Source: Pseudomonas sp. 10S4
GTDB lineage: Bacteria > Pseudomonadota > Gammaproteobacteria > Pseudomonadales > Pseudomonadaceae
Reading direction: 5' to 3'
Length of the DNA stretch: 64,000 nt
Assembly (NCBI RefSeq): GCF_034344865.1
Contig: NZ_CP133774.1
Span: forward strand, 2,046,001-2,110,000
Below are positions 10,394 to 19,770 of the stretch, piece by piece (the first letter of the stretch is position 1; each line of letters starts with the position of its first letter). Both the position numbers and the translations under genes were made by a program. Under the pieces are notes generated by a model. The model ran no database searches. It was not told the DNA's origin and saw nothing but the letters and a program-made list of their open reading frames with translations.

Positions 10394-12639
10394 ATGCCGC
10401 CTCTCCATCGCAATCTGTTGCTGATCTGCACCTTGCTGTTCTCGCCTTGGGCCTTGGCCAATATCGTTTTGGAAAACCCGCTGTGGCGTGTCGAACTCGA
10501 TCCTGCGACCCTGGCGATTCGTGTCACGCCCGCACAGGTGCAATCGGTAGAGGCCTCGGCCGGTGCCGCCTCGCACAATGTCAGCCAACTCAAGCAGACT
10601 GCCAACCGAGCGGACTGGCAATGGGATGACGGCGCCTGGACACTCAGCGCCAGTCTCGATCAGCGTGACCTCTCCCTGTCCATCAGCGCTCGCGATCCGG
10701 GTGAGCTGGGCTTCCTCAAACAACCGGGCAGCGCCATGGGCAAAGGCCTGATCTGGCCGCTCGCCGAGGGGCATTACGTGTCGGCCGGCGATCCGTTGTG
10801 GCAATCCTTTTTGCTCGATCAGGGCGAGTTCAATACCACCCAGGACTTGAGCCTGCCGTTGTGGGGCGTCGATCACGGTCGCTTCACGTTGAACTGGCTG
10901 ATGACCAATCCTTACAACAATCGCCTGACGTTCAGCGCCGAGGGCAAGACCCTGGCGCTGGCCGCCCGTCACGAGTTCACCTCGCTTGAACCAGGCACAC
11001 CGCTGACATTTACACTGGCGTTGGGTGATGCCGACCCGTTGGCCGGTGCCAAACGCTATCGTCAATGGTTGATCGACAACGGGCAATACGAATCCTTGAG
11101 CGACAAACTGCTGAAAACTCCCGAGGCAAAAAAACTGCTGGGAGCCAGTCATGTTTATCTGTGGGGCAATGATCTATTGGGCCTCGACGATGTGCGCAGT
11201 TGGCCGGCGCTGCTGAAACTGTTGCGTGGGCAAGGCGTTCTGGCCAGCGAGTTGCGCGGCGGTTTCGACGCCGAAACGCGGGGGATCCTGAGCCGTGCCC
11301 AGCCACCCCTCGACCGTTACCAGCAAATTACCTTGCTGCGCAGCCTCAATGGCGCGTTGAACAAAAAGGCGCGAAGCGGCTGGCAGGCAGTCGCTGAGCC
11401 GGACATGCAAAAACTCGCTGATGGGTATGGCCGGCTGCGCACGGAAGTGGCTAAAGCCTTTGCCGAAGCGCTGACCCCAGCCCCCGAACGCTGGGGTAGC
11501 ACGTTGTCGCCGAGAACGTTTGAGCAGTTGCAAGCCGCCGGGTTATCGCGCTTGTGGCTGGGTCTCGGTGAGGGCTGGGAGGGCGGTCTTTGGCATCCCG
11601 AAACGGTACGCCAAGGCGTGGCCGCCGGTTATCTGGTGGCGCCGTACGACTCTTATGAAACGGCGTTGACCACCACTGAAAACCCGGACTGGACCACTGC
11701 GCACCTCGGCTCACGGGCCAATCTTGAGTGTGCGATTGTCTTGAACGGCGGCGCCTTCAAAAGCGGTTTCCAGCAATCCGGGCATTACACCGATCCGCGT
11801 TGCGTGCGGCCGTTGCTCGAGGCTCGCATCAAAGCCGTGCAGGCCAAGATCGGGTTCAATAGCTGGTTTCTCGATGCCTACGCCACCGGCATGCTGTTCG
11901 ACAGCTATCGCCCCGGCGCCAGCATGACCCAGGCGCAAAACGCCGAGGGCAATATCGACGCCTCGCGCTGGGTGAACGAGACGCTGCAACTGCCGGCCGG
12001 CTCCGAGGATGGCAACGCCACCACGGCCCGGGGCGTGCTGTTTGCTCATGGCATGCAGACCCCGGTGATCGGCTGGGGCGATCCGGACATGAGCAAGAAC
12101 CCCAAGTCGCCGTATTACCTGGGGCGCTGGTTTCCCAACGAACAGCCGCAGGTCTTTTTCAAAACGGTGCCGCTCAAGGAACCCTATCGCACGGTGCACT
12201 TTGCCCCGCAAACCAGGTTGCCGCTGTATCAGGCGGTGTTCCACGGTTCGGTGATCACTACCCATCACTGGTTGTTCGACAGCCTGAAACTGAGCAATGT
12301 GCGGGCCGAGAATGAACTGACGCAGTTGCTCTATAACGTGCCACCGCTTTATCACCTGAGCGCTGATACGTTGAAGCAGCGACTGCCGGTGATTGCCCGA
12401 CAGGATGGTTTTTTCGGCCACTGCATGAGCGACTGGCAACTGAGGCGATGACGGATTTTCGCTGGTTGACGGAGGATCGCCTGGTGCAGCAGACGACGTT
12501 TGCCGATGGCACACGGTTGGTGGCGAATTTTGATGTGCGCGAACGTGAAGTTGAAGGCAAACGGTTGGCCGGGCAGAGCATCACGGCGTTTGGCGTGGAC
12601 GGGGCGGTGATGAACTATCAGGTTTCTTCGGCGCCCTGA
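10394..12639 (+). CDS. secreted glycoside hydrolase, GH101/GH129-related (3' frameshift)
   Basis: Large exported protein with an N-terminal signal peptide (HRNLLLICTLLFSPWALA). It resembles the proteobacterial hydrolases grouped with GH101/GH129 (endo-alpha-N-acetylgalactosaminidase relatives). An N-terminal beta-rich part is followed by a catalytic-barrel-like half containing WFLDAYATGMLFDSY and the late segment VITTHHWLFDSLKLSN. The first frame stops at 12451 (WQLRR), but an overlapping frame continues immediately with TDFRWLTEDRLVQQTTFADG, a beta-strand tail ending in SSAP at 12639. One missing base near 12442-12445 explains this, giving about 748 residues. It stands alone between REP elements. 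The substrate is unknown; a role on host or environmental glycans is inference. Confidence 0.75.
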
Positions 12640-12642
12640 AGA

Positions 12643-12731
12643 CCTTCGCGAGCAAGCCCGCTCCCACAGTTGACCGAATTGTCCTGCCGGACGCGGTCCC
12701 CCTGTAGGAGCGAGGCTTGCCCGCGAAGGCG
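12643..12731. repeat. REP pair (family A, mixed subtypes)
   Basis: CCTTCGCGAGCAAGCCCGCT followed by an inverted TGTAGGAGCGAGGCTTGCCC copy, between convergent genes. Confidence 0.8.
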
Positions 12732-12741
12732 TCGGTCCTGA

Positions 12742-13371
12742 CTACACCGGCTTACGCCAAACACTCGCCAACCAAGGCTGCTGCTCGCGCGGCAACCCCG
12801 CCGGCCGGTAGTAATGCTCCAGCTCCACAAACCCGGCCTCGGTCAGCAACGCCTGCCACGCCTGTAAGTCGTGATACGCCCCATACCGCGGCCCATTCCA
12901 GCCTTCCTGATTCTCCCCACGCGGGTTGGAACTGAACAACACCCCACCCGGCTTCAACGCCCCATGCAGTTGCTTCAACACCCGAGGCAATTCCTGACGC
13001 GGGATATGAAACAGCACCGCATTGGCAAAAATCCCGTCGAAGCGTTCCGCCGGTAGATCAAGTTTCAAGAAATCCTGCTGCCAGACCTCGCAACCGCTGT
13101 CCTCACGCGCCATCTGCGCAAACTTCTCCGAACCGTCGAGGCCGACAGCGGTGTGGCCCATGCGCGTGAGGGTCTGCAAATCCCGCCCCGGTCCACAGCC
13201 GAAATCGAGAATGCTGAACGGCGCCTCACCCTGGATGTGCCGCAGCAACGCGTCGATGTTCTGGCTCACATCATGATCGCGTGTCCCCTCGCGAAAACCT
13301 TCGGCCACCGAGTTGTAATGGCCCAGGGTGGTGGCGGTGATCTGCTGGAGGTCGTCGGGGGTCTGTTTCAT
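12742..13371 (-). CDS. class I SAM-dependent methyltransferase
   Basis: Cytoplasmic methyltransferase of 209 residues with the Rossmann-type SAM-binding core: motif I ILDFGCGPGRDL (about residue 55), motif II VGLDGSEKFAQMA, and motif post-I/IV region FDGIFANAVLFHIP, then LKPGGVLFSSNPRG. The substrate is not predictable. The ATG at 13371 is preferred over the TTG at 13389, although the ribosome binding site is weak. It is convergent with the hydrolase gene and has no obvious operon partner. Confidence 0.85.
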   Translation of the reverse strand: MKQTPDDLQQITATTLGHYNSVAEGFREGTRDHDVSQNIDALLRHIQGEAPFSILDFGCGPGRDLQTLTRMGHTAVGLDGSEKFAQMAREDSGCEVWQQDFLKLDLPAERFDGIFANAVLFHIPRQELPRVLKQLHGALKPGGVLFSSNPRGENQEGWNGPRYGAYHDLQAWQALLTEAGFVELEHYYRPAGLPREQQPWLASVWRKPV

Positions 13372-13436
13372 GGTGGGCTGCGCAGGCAATGGGGATTTGC
13401 CGAATATACGCCATCAAACCTGGGGCTGCTTCGCAG

Positions 13437-13507
13437 CCATCGCGAGCAAGCTCGCTCTCACAGGGGAATGCGGTCAACTGTGGAAGCGAGCTTGCTCGCG
13501 ATGGCGG
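13437..13507. repeat. REP pair (family A variant)
   Basis: CATCGCGAGCAAGCTCGCTC and its inverse, with a 25-base spacer. This variant has GAGCTTGCTC in place of GGGCTTGCTC. Confidence 0.8.
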
Positions 13508-13527
13508 TTTCACTGACGACTGATGAA

Positions 13528-13884
13528 TCAGCCCTGCTTCATCCCCAGACAATCAATCGAGCGATCAACCATCGCTTTGGCAATCTCCAGCAAATGCCAA
13601 ACCGAAAACACCATGGCGCGTTCCGCCCCTTTGAGCTGGTCACCGCACTGATACGCCGTGACTGAGGCGCAACGCAGCAGATCAGCCAAATAGAGTTGGG
13701 CGTCTTCGAAGCTCACATCTTCACTGACGTTGTAGAACCGCAATTCATCGGGGGCCGAAGGCTGTTCGCCAGTGAGGTAGAAATCGATTGCACGATAGAG
13801 CGCGGATCGGTCTCTTGGCGGATCGTCGGTGGGATTGCCTTTGGTGGATGGTTCGGGAGGTGGATCGGGGACAGATTTTCTCAT
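13528..13884 (-). CDS. small Pseudomonas protein, resembles DUF6124
   Basis: 118-residue acidic protein beginning MRKSVPDPPPEPSTKGNPTD, with a proline-rich head, a central ALYRAIDFYLTG helix, and a helical hairpin ending in a hydrophobic heptad-like helix (VWHLLEIAKAMVDRSI). The pattern matches the small pseudomonad proteins I know as DUF6124; their function is unknown. The ATG at 13884 is preceded by TAGGAG. Its leader is unusually long and structured (see 13921-14142), which suggests regulation at the RNA level. Confidence 0.7.
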   Translation of the reverse strand: MRKSVPDPPPEPSTKGNPTDDPPRDRSALYRAIDFYLTGEQPSAPDELRFYNVSEDVSFEDAQLYLADLLRCASVTAYQCGDQLKGAERAMVFSVWHLLEIAKAMVDRSIDCLGMKQG

Positions 13885-13920
13885 TGGTAAAACTCCTAGA
13901 GCTAATTGGAGCCAACCGAT

Positions 13921-14142
13921 ATCGCGACTAAACGAACAGGGGTGGCGGCTGCACGCAGGTTAGTCGACCGGTCTCTAGGCAACCCGGCGCACCCGAGGGT
14001 GCCCTGCGCACAGCCACCATAACTTTCAGGCAATGAAAACACCTGGAAAGAGGTGGCGCTGTGCGCCTAGAAAGATCCGGGCGACTAAACCCGATCACTG
14101 ATATGCAGTGACGGACCGAAGACTAGCCATCAGATTTGGCAG
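13921..14142 (-). promoter_or_regulatory. structured leader RNA, copy 1 (stem, hairpin and alternative pairing)
   Basis: Lies just upstream of the small-protein gene, read on the minus strand. A 16-bp stem pairs 14018-14003 with 13959-13944 (three G-U pairs). Inside it, a hairpin at 14002-13989 is capped by CUCG. Further inside, 13966-13960 (CGACUAA) is perfectly complementary to UUAGUCG at 13931-13925, downstream of the stem, and to another UUAGUCG at 14088-14082, upstream of it. A conserved CTGCCAAATC lies at 14142-14133. A palindrome TCACTGATATGCAGTGA lies near 14096-14112. A second locus (56588-56783) has the same architecture with compensatory changes. A possible -10 (CTAGAT) lies near 14165. 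Pairings were worked out by eye. Confidence 0.7.
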
Positions 14143-14269
14143 GCGCAAGCGAGCGGAATGATCTAGGAAACGCCCTGCAAATGAAAGGGATTGGCCCTGC
14201 TGGCACCCTGATTTTCTTGTGCGAAAACTTACCTTCGCAGGTCAGTGATTACCTGTGGCGAATGAGCTT

Positions 14270-14418
14270 TTGTGGTGAGGGGGCTTGTCGGATCGCCGCA
14301 CCGTCCCGTTCGGCTGACGCAGCAGCCGCAAAACCTGCCAGTCGGGTTTGCCTGACACGCTTCATTGAATGGTCTGGGGTTGCTTCGCAGCCCAACGGGG
14401 GCAAGCCCCCTCGCCACA
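14270..14418. repeat. long palindromic repeat (family B)
   Basis: Outer arms TGTGGTGAGGGGGCTTG and CAAGCCCCCTCGCCAC, with inner GCAGCAGCCGCAAAACC and TTGCTTCGCAGCC segments. Occupies the rest of the gap between the structured leader and metI. Confidence 0.8.
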
Positions 14419-14437
14419 ATGAGTGTTCGCAACTTTC

Positions 14438-15082
14438 CTAGCGCTTGTTGAGACCCCGAGCCAACCGATCCCCGCCCAACTGAATAATCGCCACTAACAC
14501 CACCAGCAGCACAATCACCGTCAACATGATCTGGCTATCAAAGCGTTGATACCCGTACCGATACGCAATGTCTCCCAGCCCACCGGCCCCAATCGCCCCG
14601 GCCATGGCCGACGAGTTGATCATCGTCACCAGCGTAATGGTGAAGCCGCCAACAATCCCCGGCAGCGCCTCAGGCAACAGCACATGCCAGACGATATGCC
14701 AGCGCCGGCAACCCATCGCTTGCGCGGCTTCGATCAACCCGTGATCGACCTCGCGCAAACTGACTTCGGCAATCCGCGCAAAGAACGGTGTGGCGGCAAT
14801 GGTCAGCGGAACGACGGCCGCCCAAACACCATAGGTGGTGCCGACGATCAGCCGGGTAAACGGAATCAGCGCCACCATCAAAATCAGAAAAGGAATCGAG
14901 CGAAACAGATTCACGAACGCGCCCAATACGCGGTTCAGCAGGGGCGCTTCGTAGATGCCACCCTTGTCGCTGGTGACCAGAATCACCGCCATCGGAATCC
15001 CTGCCAGCAGCGCGATAAGCGACGACACGCCAACCATCAGGAAGGTGTCGATAAAACCCTGAAGCAAGCGATCAAACCACAT
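14438..15082 (-). CDS. metI: methionine-type ABC transporter permease
   Basis: Inner-membrane permease of the MetI family, 214 residues from the ATG at 15082 ([20 protein letters not shown]). Five to six hydrophobic segments are apparent. The conserved loop [27 protein letters not shown] is the ATPase contact, and the C-terminal [25 protein letters not shown] block is diagnostic of MetI. It overlaps the end of metN by about 11 bases. Known MetNIQ systems import D- and L-methionine; the sulfur-oxygenase neighbours here make a related organosulfur substrate possible. Confidence 0.9.
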   Translation of the reverse strand: MWFDRLLQGFIDTFLMVGVSSLIALLAGIPMAVILVTSDKGGIYEAPLLNRVLGAFVNLFRSIPFLILMVALIPFTRLIVGTTYGVWAAVVPLTIAATPFFARIAEVSLREVDHGLIEAAQAMGCRRWHIVWHVLLPEALPGIVGGFTITLVTMINSSAMAGAIGAGGLGDIAYRYGYQRFDSQIMLTVIVLLVVLVAIIQLGGDRLARGLNKR

Positions 15083-16194
15083 AACCCAGCACCTCCACCT
15101 GTTGCGCCCAGTTGCCGGCACGTTGACGCAATTCCTCGGCGCCCAGGGACGAGCCTGTCACCGCCAACAGCAATTGCCCCAGCGCATGACCCTGAATCCG
15201 CTCGACGCCACCCTGAAGCAGGCGCACGCGGCCTCCGAGCGCGGCGAACAGCGCCGCCAGATCCGGTTCATCCGTCGCGCTGCCGGTGAATCGCAAACGC
15301 AGCACTACGGCCTCATCCGAGGATTGTGGTTGCGCGCGCAAACGGCTTTGCAGTTCTTCCGGCAAGGCGTGTTGCAGCGGTGCGAGCAAGGTCTTGCTGA
15401 CCTCATGCTGCGGGTTGCCGAAGACTTCCCACACCGGCCCTTGCTCGACGACACCTCCGTGTTCGAGCACCACGACCCGGTCGCAGATATCGCGAATCAC
15501 CGCCATCTCGTGGGTGATCAGCACAATGGTCAAACCCAGGCGCTGATTGATGCTCGCGCAACAGGCCGAGGATCGATTGAGTAGTCTCTGGATCAAGCGC
15601 CGAAGTCGCCTCGTCGCACAGCAAAATCTCTGGGTCATGCACCAACGCGCGGGCAATGCCAACGCGTTGTTTCTGCCCGCCGGAAAGCTGCGCCGGGTAA
15701 GCCTTGTGCTTCTCTTGAAGGCCCACCAGTTCCAACAGTTCGCGGACCTTCTTTTCGCGCTTGTCCTTCGGCACCCCCGCTACTTTCAACGGCAACTCAA
15801 CGTTCTGCCAAACGGTCTTGGCCGACATCAAATTGAAGTGCTGAAAGATCATCCCGATCCGCCGACGCAACGCCACCAAACGGTCTTCATCGAACTCGCC
15901 AATGTCCACCTGATCGATCAGCACTCGGCCCGTGCTCGGTTGTTCCAGGCGATTGATCGTGCGGATCAGCGACGACTTGCCGGCACCGCTACGACCAATG
16001 ATGCCGAACACTTCGCCGCGCTGAATCGCCAGGTCGATGCCATGCAACGCCGCCACCGGCCCTTGCTTGCCGTTATAGGTTTTGCCCAGCCCGATGAAGC
16101 GCACATGGGCGCGGTTGAGCTCCGGGTGCAGTTCAGTTTGATCAGCATTGTGGGGCTCTGGAATATCCAGTCGCCGTTGGATAGCGGCCGTCAT
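15072..16194 (-). CDS. metN: methionine-type ABC transporter ATPase (frameshifted)
   Basis: ATP-binding subunit with Walker [11 protein letters not shown]-loop MIFQHFNLM, signature LSGGQKQR, Walker [14 protein letters not shown] and, after a frame break, the H-loop VLITHEM and a C-terminal NIL-type regulatory domain (about 100 residues). The break is an extra base at about 15552: removing it gives [19 protein letters not shown]. Repaired length is about 373 residues. The ATG at 16194 begins 2 bases after the metQ stop; an N-terminal extension of about 25 residues precedes the ABC domain. Both halves are fully conserved, so the interruption may be an assembly error. Confidence 0.87.
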
Positions 16195-16196
16195 TT

Positions 16197-17009
16197 TCAG
16201 CTTTCCCAACCGGCTTGATAGAGCTTGCCGTGAGCCTTATCCAACGCTGCCCGAACGGCTGGCGAATGCTGGTAGATGTCGACGAATTTGATCAGGCGCG
16301 GGTCGGTTTTGCTTTTTGGCTGGATCACGAACTGAATCACGTATTCCTTGTGATCGAGGCCATCGAACAGCAGCGCCGAGCCGGCATCGAAGGTCTTCGA
16401 CAGGCGGATGTAGGCCGGGTAGCCCTGGACCAGGTCGGCGTCGTCGTAGGCGCGGACCAGTTGCACGGCTTCGACCTGGAGGATTTTGATTTTCTTCGGG
16501 TTGGCGATGATGTCTTCTTCGGTGGCCTTGTACCCGACACCCGGTTTGAGGGTGATCAGCCCGGCTTTGGCCAGCAGTTGCAGCCCGCGACCGCTGTTGA
16601 TCGGGTCGTTGGCGATGGCGACGGTGGCGCCTTGCGGGAGTTCGTCGAAGCTTCTGTATTTCTTCGAGTAGAGGCCGACGTTATTGATGATCCCCGGCGC
16701 AAACGGCACCAGGTCAAAACCGGCGGCAGCCTTGGCGTTTTCCAGGAACGGAATGTGCTGGAAGTAGTTCACGTCGATGTCGCCGGCGGCGAGGCTGACG
16801 TTCGGCGCGATCCAGTCGCTGAACTCTACGAGCTCGACTTTCAGGCCTTGTTTGGAGGCTTCTTCGACGGCGGCTTCCAGCGGGATGGCGAAGGCGGCGG
16901 TGGTGCCGACTTTCAGCGGCGCTTCGGCGGCGAAGGTGACGGAGCTGAAGAGGCCGAGGGCCAGGGCCAGTGCTTTGACTGGGTGGGTCAGGAGTTTCTT
17001 GGTCATCAT
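16197..17009 (-). CDS. metQ: NlpA/MetQ-family substrate-binding protein
   Basis: Periplasmic binding protein of 270 residues. The signal peptide [18 protein letters not shown] lacks a lipobox cysteine, so it is predicted soluble in the periplasm, unlike lipoprotein MetQ of enterics. Mature domain features: [33 protein letters not shown] [11 protein letters not shown], and the conserved [20 protein letters not shown] ligand-binding stretch. First gene of a metQ-metN-metI order. The upstream neighbour in the same direction is a flavin monooxygenase, separated by a family B repeat, which suggests a common organosulfur theme. Confidence 0.9.
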   Translation of the reverse strand: MMTKKLLTHPVKALALALGLFSSVTFAAEAPLKVGTTAAFAIPLEAAVEEASKQGLKVELVEFSDWIAPNVSLAAGDIDVNYFQHIPFLENAKAAAGFDLVPFAPGIINNVGLYSKKYRSFDELPQGATVAIANDPINSGRGLQLLAKAGLITLKPGVGYKATEEDIIANPKKIKILQVEAVQLVRAYDDADLVQGYPAYIRLSKTFDAGSALLFDGLDHKEYVIQFVIQPKSKTDPRLIKFVDIYQHSPAVRAALDKAHGKLYQAGWES

Positions 17010-17044
17010 GGCTTTCCAGTCAATTATTTAATGTGTGCACGCAT

Positions 17045-17194
17045 TTGTGGCGAGGGAGCTTGCTCCCGCTGGGCTGCGAAGCAGCCCCCAAACCATTCAA
17101 TAATGGTGTGTCAGGTAAAACCGGTGCGCAGGTTTTGCGACTGCTTCGCAGCCGAACGGGACGGTGCGGCGATCCGACAAGCCCCCTCGCCACA
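17045..17194. repeat. long palindromic repeat (family B)
   Basis: GTGGCGAGGGAGCTTGCTCC at one end, CAAGCCCCCTCGCCACA at the other, with GGGCTGCGAAGCAGCCCCC inside. Fills the gap between the monooxygenase and metQ. Confidence 0.82.
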
Positions 17195-17198
17195 GAGA

Positions 17199-18557
17199 TC
17201 AGCGGCGGAACGCTGCGCCTGTGTGTTGCTCCGGCAAATGCGCCTCACCGTGAAACAGCTTCTCGCGCAGGCTGCCGCTGTCGTAAGCCGTCTTGTACGA
17301 CCCTCGCCGCTGCAACTCCGGAATCACCAAATCGATGAAATCCACATAGCTTTCCGGCGTGACAATCCGCGTCAGGTTGAAACCATCCAGCCCGGTTTCG
17401 GCGATCCACGATTCCAGCTCATCGGCCACTTGCTCAGGCGAGCCGACCACGGTGATGTAGCGGCCACCGAGGGCGTGCTGCTCAAGCAATTTGCGTCGGG
17501 TCCAGTCGTTGTTTTGCAGGTTTTTGGTGGCTGACTGGATCGCGTTGCTCTTCACGTACTGGATCGGTTCGTCGATCTCGTACTGGGAAAAATCGATCGC
17601 AGTAGACGCCGAGAAATGCGCCACACCGGCCTCGGCACTGGCGTAGCTGAGGTACTCGGCGTGCTTGGTCCAGGCCAGTTCCTCGGTGGCGCCGACGATG
17701 ACGTTCAAGCCCATGAATACCTTGATGTCCTCAGGGTTGCGCCCGGCCTCGACGGCGCTGGCGCGGACCTTGTCCACTTGCACCTTGGTCGACGGTTTGT
17801 TCTGGCCGCTGATAAACACGCACTCGGCGTGGCGCCCGGCGAACAGCAAACCGCGATCCGAGCTGCCAGCCTGGAACAGCACCGGTGTGCGCTGCGGCGA
17901 CGGTTCGCAGAGGTGATAACCCTCGACTTGATAGAACTCACCCTTGTGTTCGACCTTGTGCACTTTTTCCGGTTGGGCGTAGATCCGCTGCTTGGGATCG
18001 TTGAGCACCGCGCCGTTTTCCCAACTGCCTTCCCAGAGCTTGTAGAGCACTTGCAGGTACTCGTCGGCCTGGTCGTAGCGGCGGTCATGTTCGACTTGTT
18101 CGCTCAGACCCATGGCCTTGGCGGCGCTGTCGAGGTAGCCGGTGACGATGTTCCAGCCCACGCGACCACGACTCAAATGGTCGAGGGTCGACATGCGTCG
18201 GGCGAATAGATACGGCGGCTCGTAAGTCAGGTTGGCGGTGAGGCCGAAGCCGAGGTTTTTGGTGACGGCGGCCATAGCCGAGACCAGCAGCAAAGGATCG
18301 TTGACCGGCAACTGGATCGACTCTTTGAGCGGCACGTCCACCGAGTTCTGGTAGACGTCGTACACGCCGACGATGTCGGCGATGAACAAACCGTCGAACA
18401 GACCACGTTCCAGCAGCTGAGCCAGTTCGGTCCAGTATTCGATGGTTTTGTATTCGGTGGAGTTGTCCCGTGGATGCGTCCACAAGCCATGGTTGATGTG
18501 CCCGATGCAGTTCATGTTGAACGCGTTGAGCAGGATCTTTTTCTTGGCGTCGGCCAT
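17199..18557 (-). CDS. LLM-class flavin-dependent monooxygenase (NtaA/SnaA/DszA type)
   Basis: FMNH2-dependent monooxygenase of 452 residues. The N-terminus ILLNAFNMNCIGHINHGLWTHP and the segments FDGLFIADIVGVYDVY, FARRMSTLDHLSRGRVGWNIVTGY and VLFQAGSSDRGLLFAGRHAE are characteristic of the NtaA/SnaA/DszA branch of the bacterial luciferase family. Members oxidise nitrilotriacetate, sulfones or alkanesulfonates with flavin supplied by a reductase. The start overlaps the stop of the upstream SfnB-like gene by one base (TGATG), implying coupling. Together with two SfnB-type genes and a MetQ-type importer, a role in releasing sulfite from organosulfur compounds is likely. The exact substrate is unknown. 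Confidence 0.85.
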   Translation of the reverse strand: MADAKKKILLNAFNMNCIGHINHGLWTHPRDNSTEYKTIEYWTELAQLLERGLFDGLFIADIVGVYDVYQNSVDVPLKESIQLPVNDPLLLVSAMAAVTKNLGFGLTANLTYEPPYLFARRMSTLDHLSRGRVGWNIVTGYLDSAAKAMGLSEQVEHDRRYDQADEYLQVLYKLWEGSWENGAVLNDPKQRIYAQPEKVHKVEHKGEFYQVEGYHLCEPSPQRTPVLFQAGSSDRGLLFAGRHAECVFISGQNKPSTKVQVDKVRASAVEAGRNPEDIKVFMGLNVIVGATEELAWTKHAEYLSYASAEAGVAHFSASTAIDFSQYEIDEPIQYVKSNAIQSATKNLQNNDWTRRKLLEQHALGGRYITVVGSPEQVADELESWIAETGLDGFNLTRIVTPESYVDFIDLVIPELQRRGSYKTAYDSGSLREKLFHGEAHLPEQHTGAAFRR

Positions 18558-19750
18558 CAGATCGTCCCCCGCAGCGGCGGGTTTTCATCGTTGAGGTAGT
18601 AATTGCCGACGGCGTGATACTTCCAGCGCACCGGGTCGTGCAGGGTGTGCACCCGAGCGTTGCGCCAGTGGCGATCCAGACCGTGTTCGATCAGGGTCGC
18701 CTGGCTGCCGGCCAGTTCGAACAGCGTGCTGCCGGCGGCGAGGGAAATTTCGGTGCTGATGGCCCGGGCTTCAGCGACAGCAATCGATGCCGCTGCGACC
18801 GTCTCGGCGTTCATCTCTGCCTGGGCCTTGTCGAGGAATTCGCCGGAGCGTTCCAGCAGCGCTTCGGTGGCGTGCAGACGAATCGCCAAGTGGCCGAAGC
18901 TCTTGATGGTCAACGGGTCATCGATGGCTTTTTCATGGGTGGCGTCAATCCACGGCCGGGTTTTGGTGCGCACGAAGTGCAAGGCATCTTCGTAAGCGGC
19001 GCGGGCGATGCCGGTGTCGATGGCGGCGTGAAGAATCTGCGCCAACGGGCCAACGGTGGTCGGGCGTTCGAAGGCACTTTGAAACGGCATCACGTCTTCG
19101 GCGGCGACGTAGACGTCTTCGAACACCACCGAACCGCTGCCAGTGGTGCGCTGGCCGAAACCGCTCCAGTCATCGATGACGGTCAGGCCTTTGCTGTTGT
19201 GCGGCACGAACGCCAGTTGCTGCACGCCGTTTTCATCCACCACCGAGGTCGGGATGCGCTGGGAGTAAATCGCGCCAGTGGCGTAGAACTTGCGGCCGTT
19301 GATGCGATAGCCGTCACCGTCGCGCTTCAGGCTGGTGACGCGGTCGTGGGCGGTTTTGGTGCCGAGTTCGGCGAGGGCATTGCCGAAGCGCTGGCCGGCC
19401 AATACTTCGGCGTACAGGCGTTTTTTCTGCGCCTCGCTGCCGTTCACGCGAAGCACTTCGAGGGCGTAGAAATGGTTCTGCGGGATCTGGCCAAGGGAGC
19501 CGTCGGCCTGGGCAATCAAGGCGATCACTTTGGCCAGGGTGACGTTGGAAACCTCGGCGCCGCCGTACTCCTTGGGCACGCTGATGCCCCAAAGGCCCGA
19601 ACGGGAAAACACTTCCAGTTCCGGGTGCGGTAAACGACGTTCGCGGTCGCGCAGGGCGCTGTCGCGTTTGAAATCTTCGGCCAGGTCACTGGCGACGATC
19701 AGGGCTTGCTCATCGCTGGTTATGACCGCGACGTGGTGAGAAAGAGTCAT
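18557..19750 (-). CDS. SfnB-family sulfur acquisition oxidoreductase
   Basis: Acyl-CoA-dehydrogenase-like flavoprotein of the SfnB/DszC branch, 397 residues. Visible features: LPHPELEVFSRSGLWGISVPKEYGG, the flavin-binding DDWSGFGQRTTGSGSVVFEDV region, and a helical C-terminus ending DRHWRNARVHTLHDPVRWKYHAVG, a strong family marker. ATG 19750 has GGAG 7 bases ahead; an in-frame TTG upstream is unlikely. It is about half identical to the adjacent gene, indicating an old tandem duplication. In P. putida, SfnB is linked to dimethyl sulfone use; this copy probably works with the neighbouring monooxygenase. Confidence 0.87.
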   Translation of the reverse strand: MTLSHHVAVITSDEQALIVASDLAEDFKRDSALRDRERRLPHPELEVFSRSGLWGISVPKEYGGAEVSNVTLAKVIALIAQADGSLGQIPQNHFYALEVLRVNGSEAQKKRLYAEVLAGQRFGNALAELGTKTAHDRVTSLKRDGDGYRINGRKFYATGAIYSQRIPTSVVDENGVQQLAFVPHNSKGLTVIDDWSGFGQRTTGSGSVVFEDVYVAAEDVMPFQSAFERPTTVGPLAQILHAAIDTGIARAAYEDALHFVRTKTRPWIDATHEKAIDDPLTIKSFGHLAIRLHATEALLERSGEFLDKAQAEMNAETVAAASIAVAEARAISTEISLAAGSTLFELAGSQATLIEHGLDRHWRNARVHTLHDPVRWKYHAVGNYYLNDENPPLRGTI

Positions 19751-19770
19751 GTGTTTCTCCAGAGGTCTGG

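Noticed and set aside
12448..12639. Separate 63-codon gene after the glycoside hydrolase
   Set aside because: It continues the hydrolase fold directly and is better explained as its frameshifted C-terminus.
13921..14142. Integron attC site or group II-like mobile element for the structured leader
   Set aside because: The 7-mers do not fit the attC core consensus GTTRRRY/RYYYAAC, and no integrase or intron-encoded protein is near either copy.
14190..14215. Sigma-54 type promoter at TGGCACCCTGATTTTCTTG
   Set aside because: The -12 element is wrong and it points away from any gene start.
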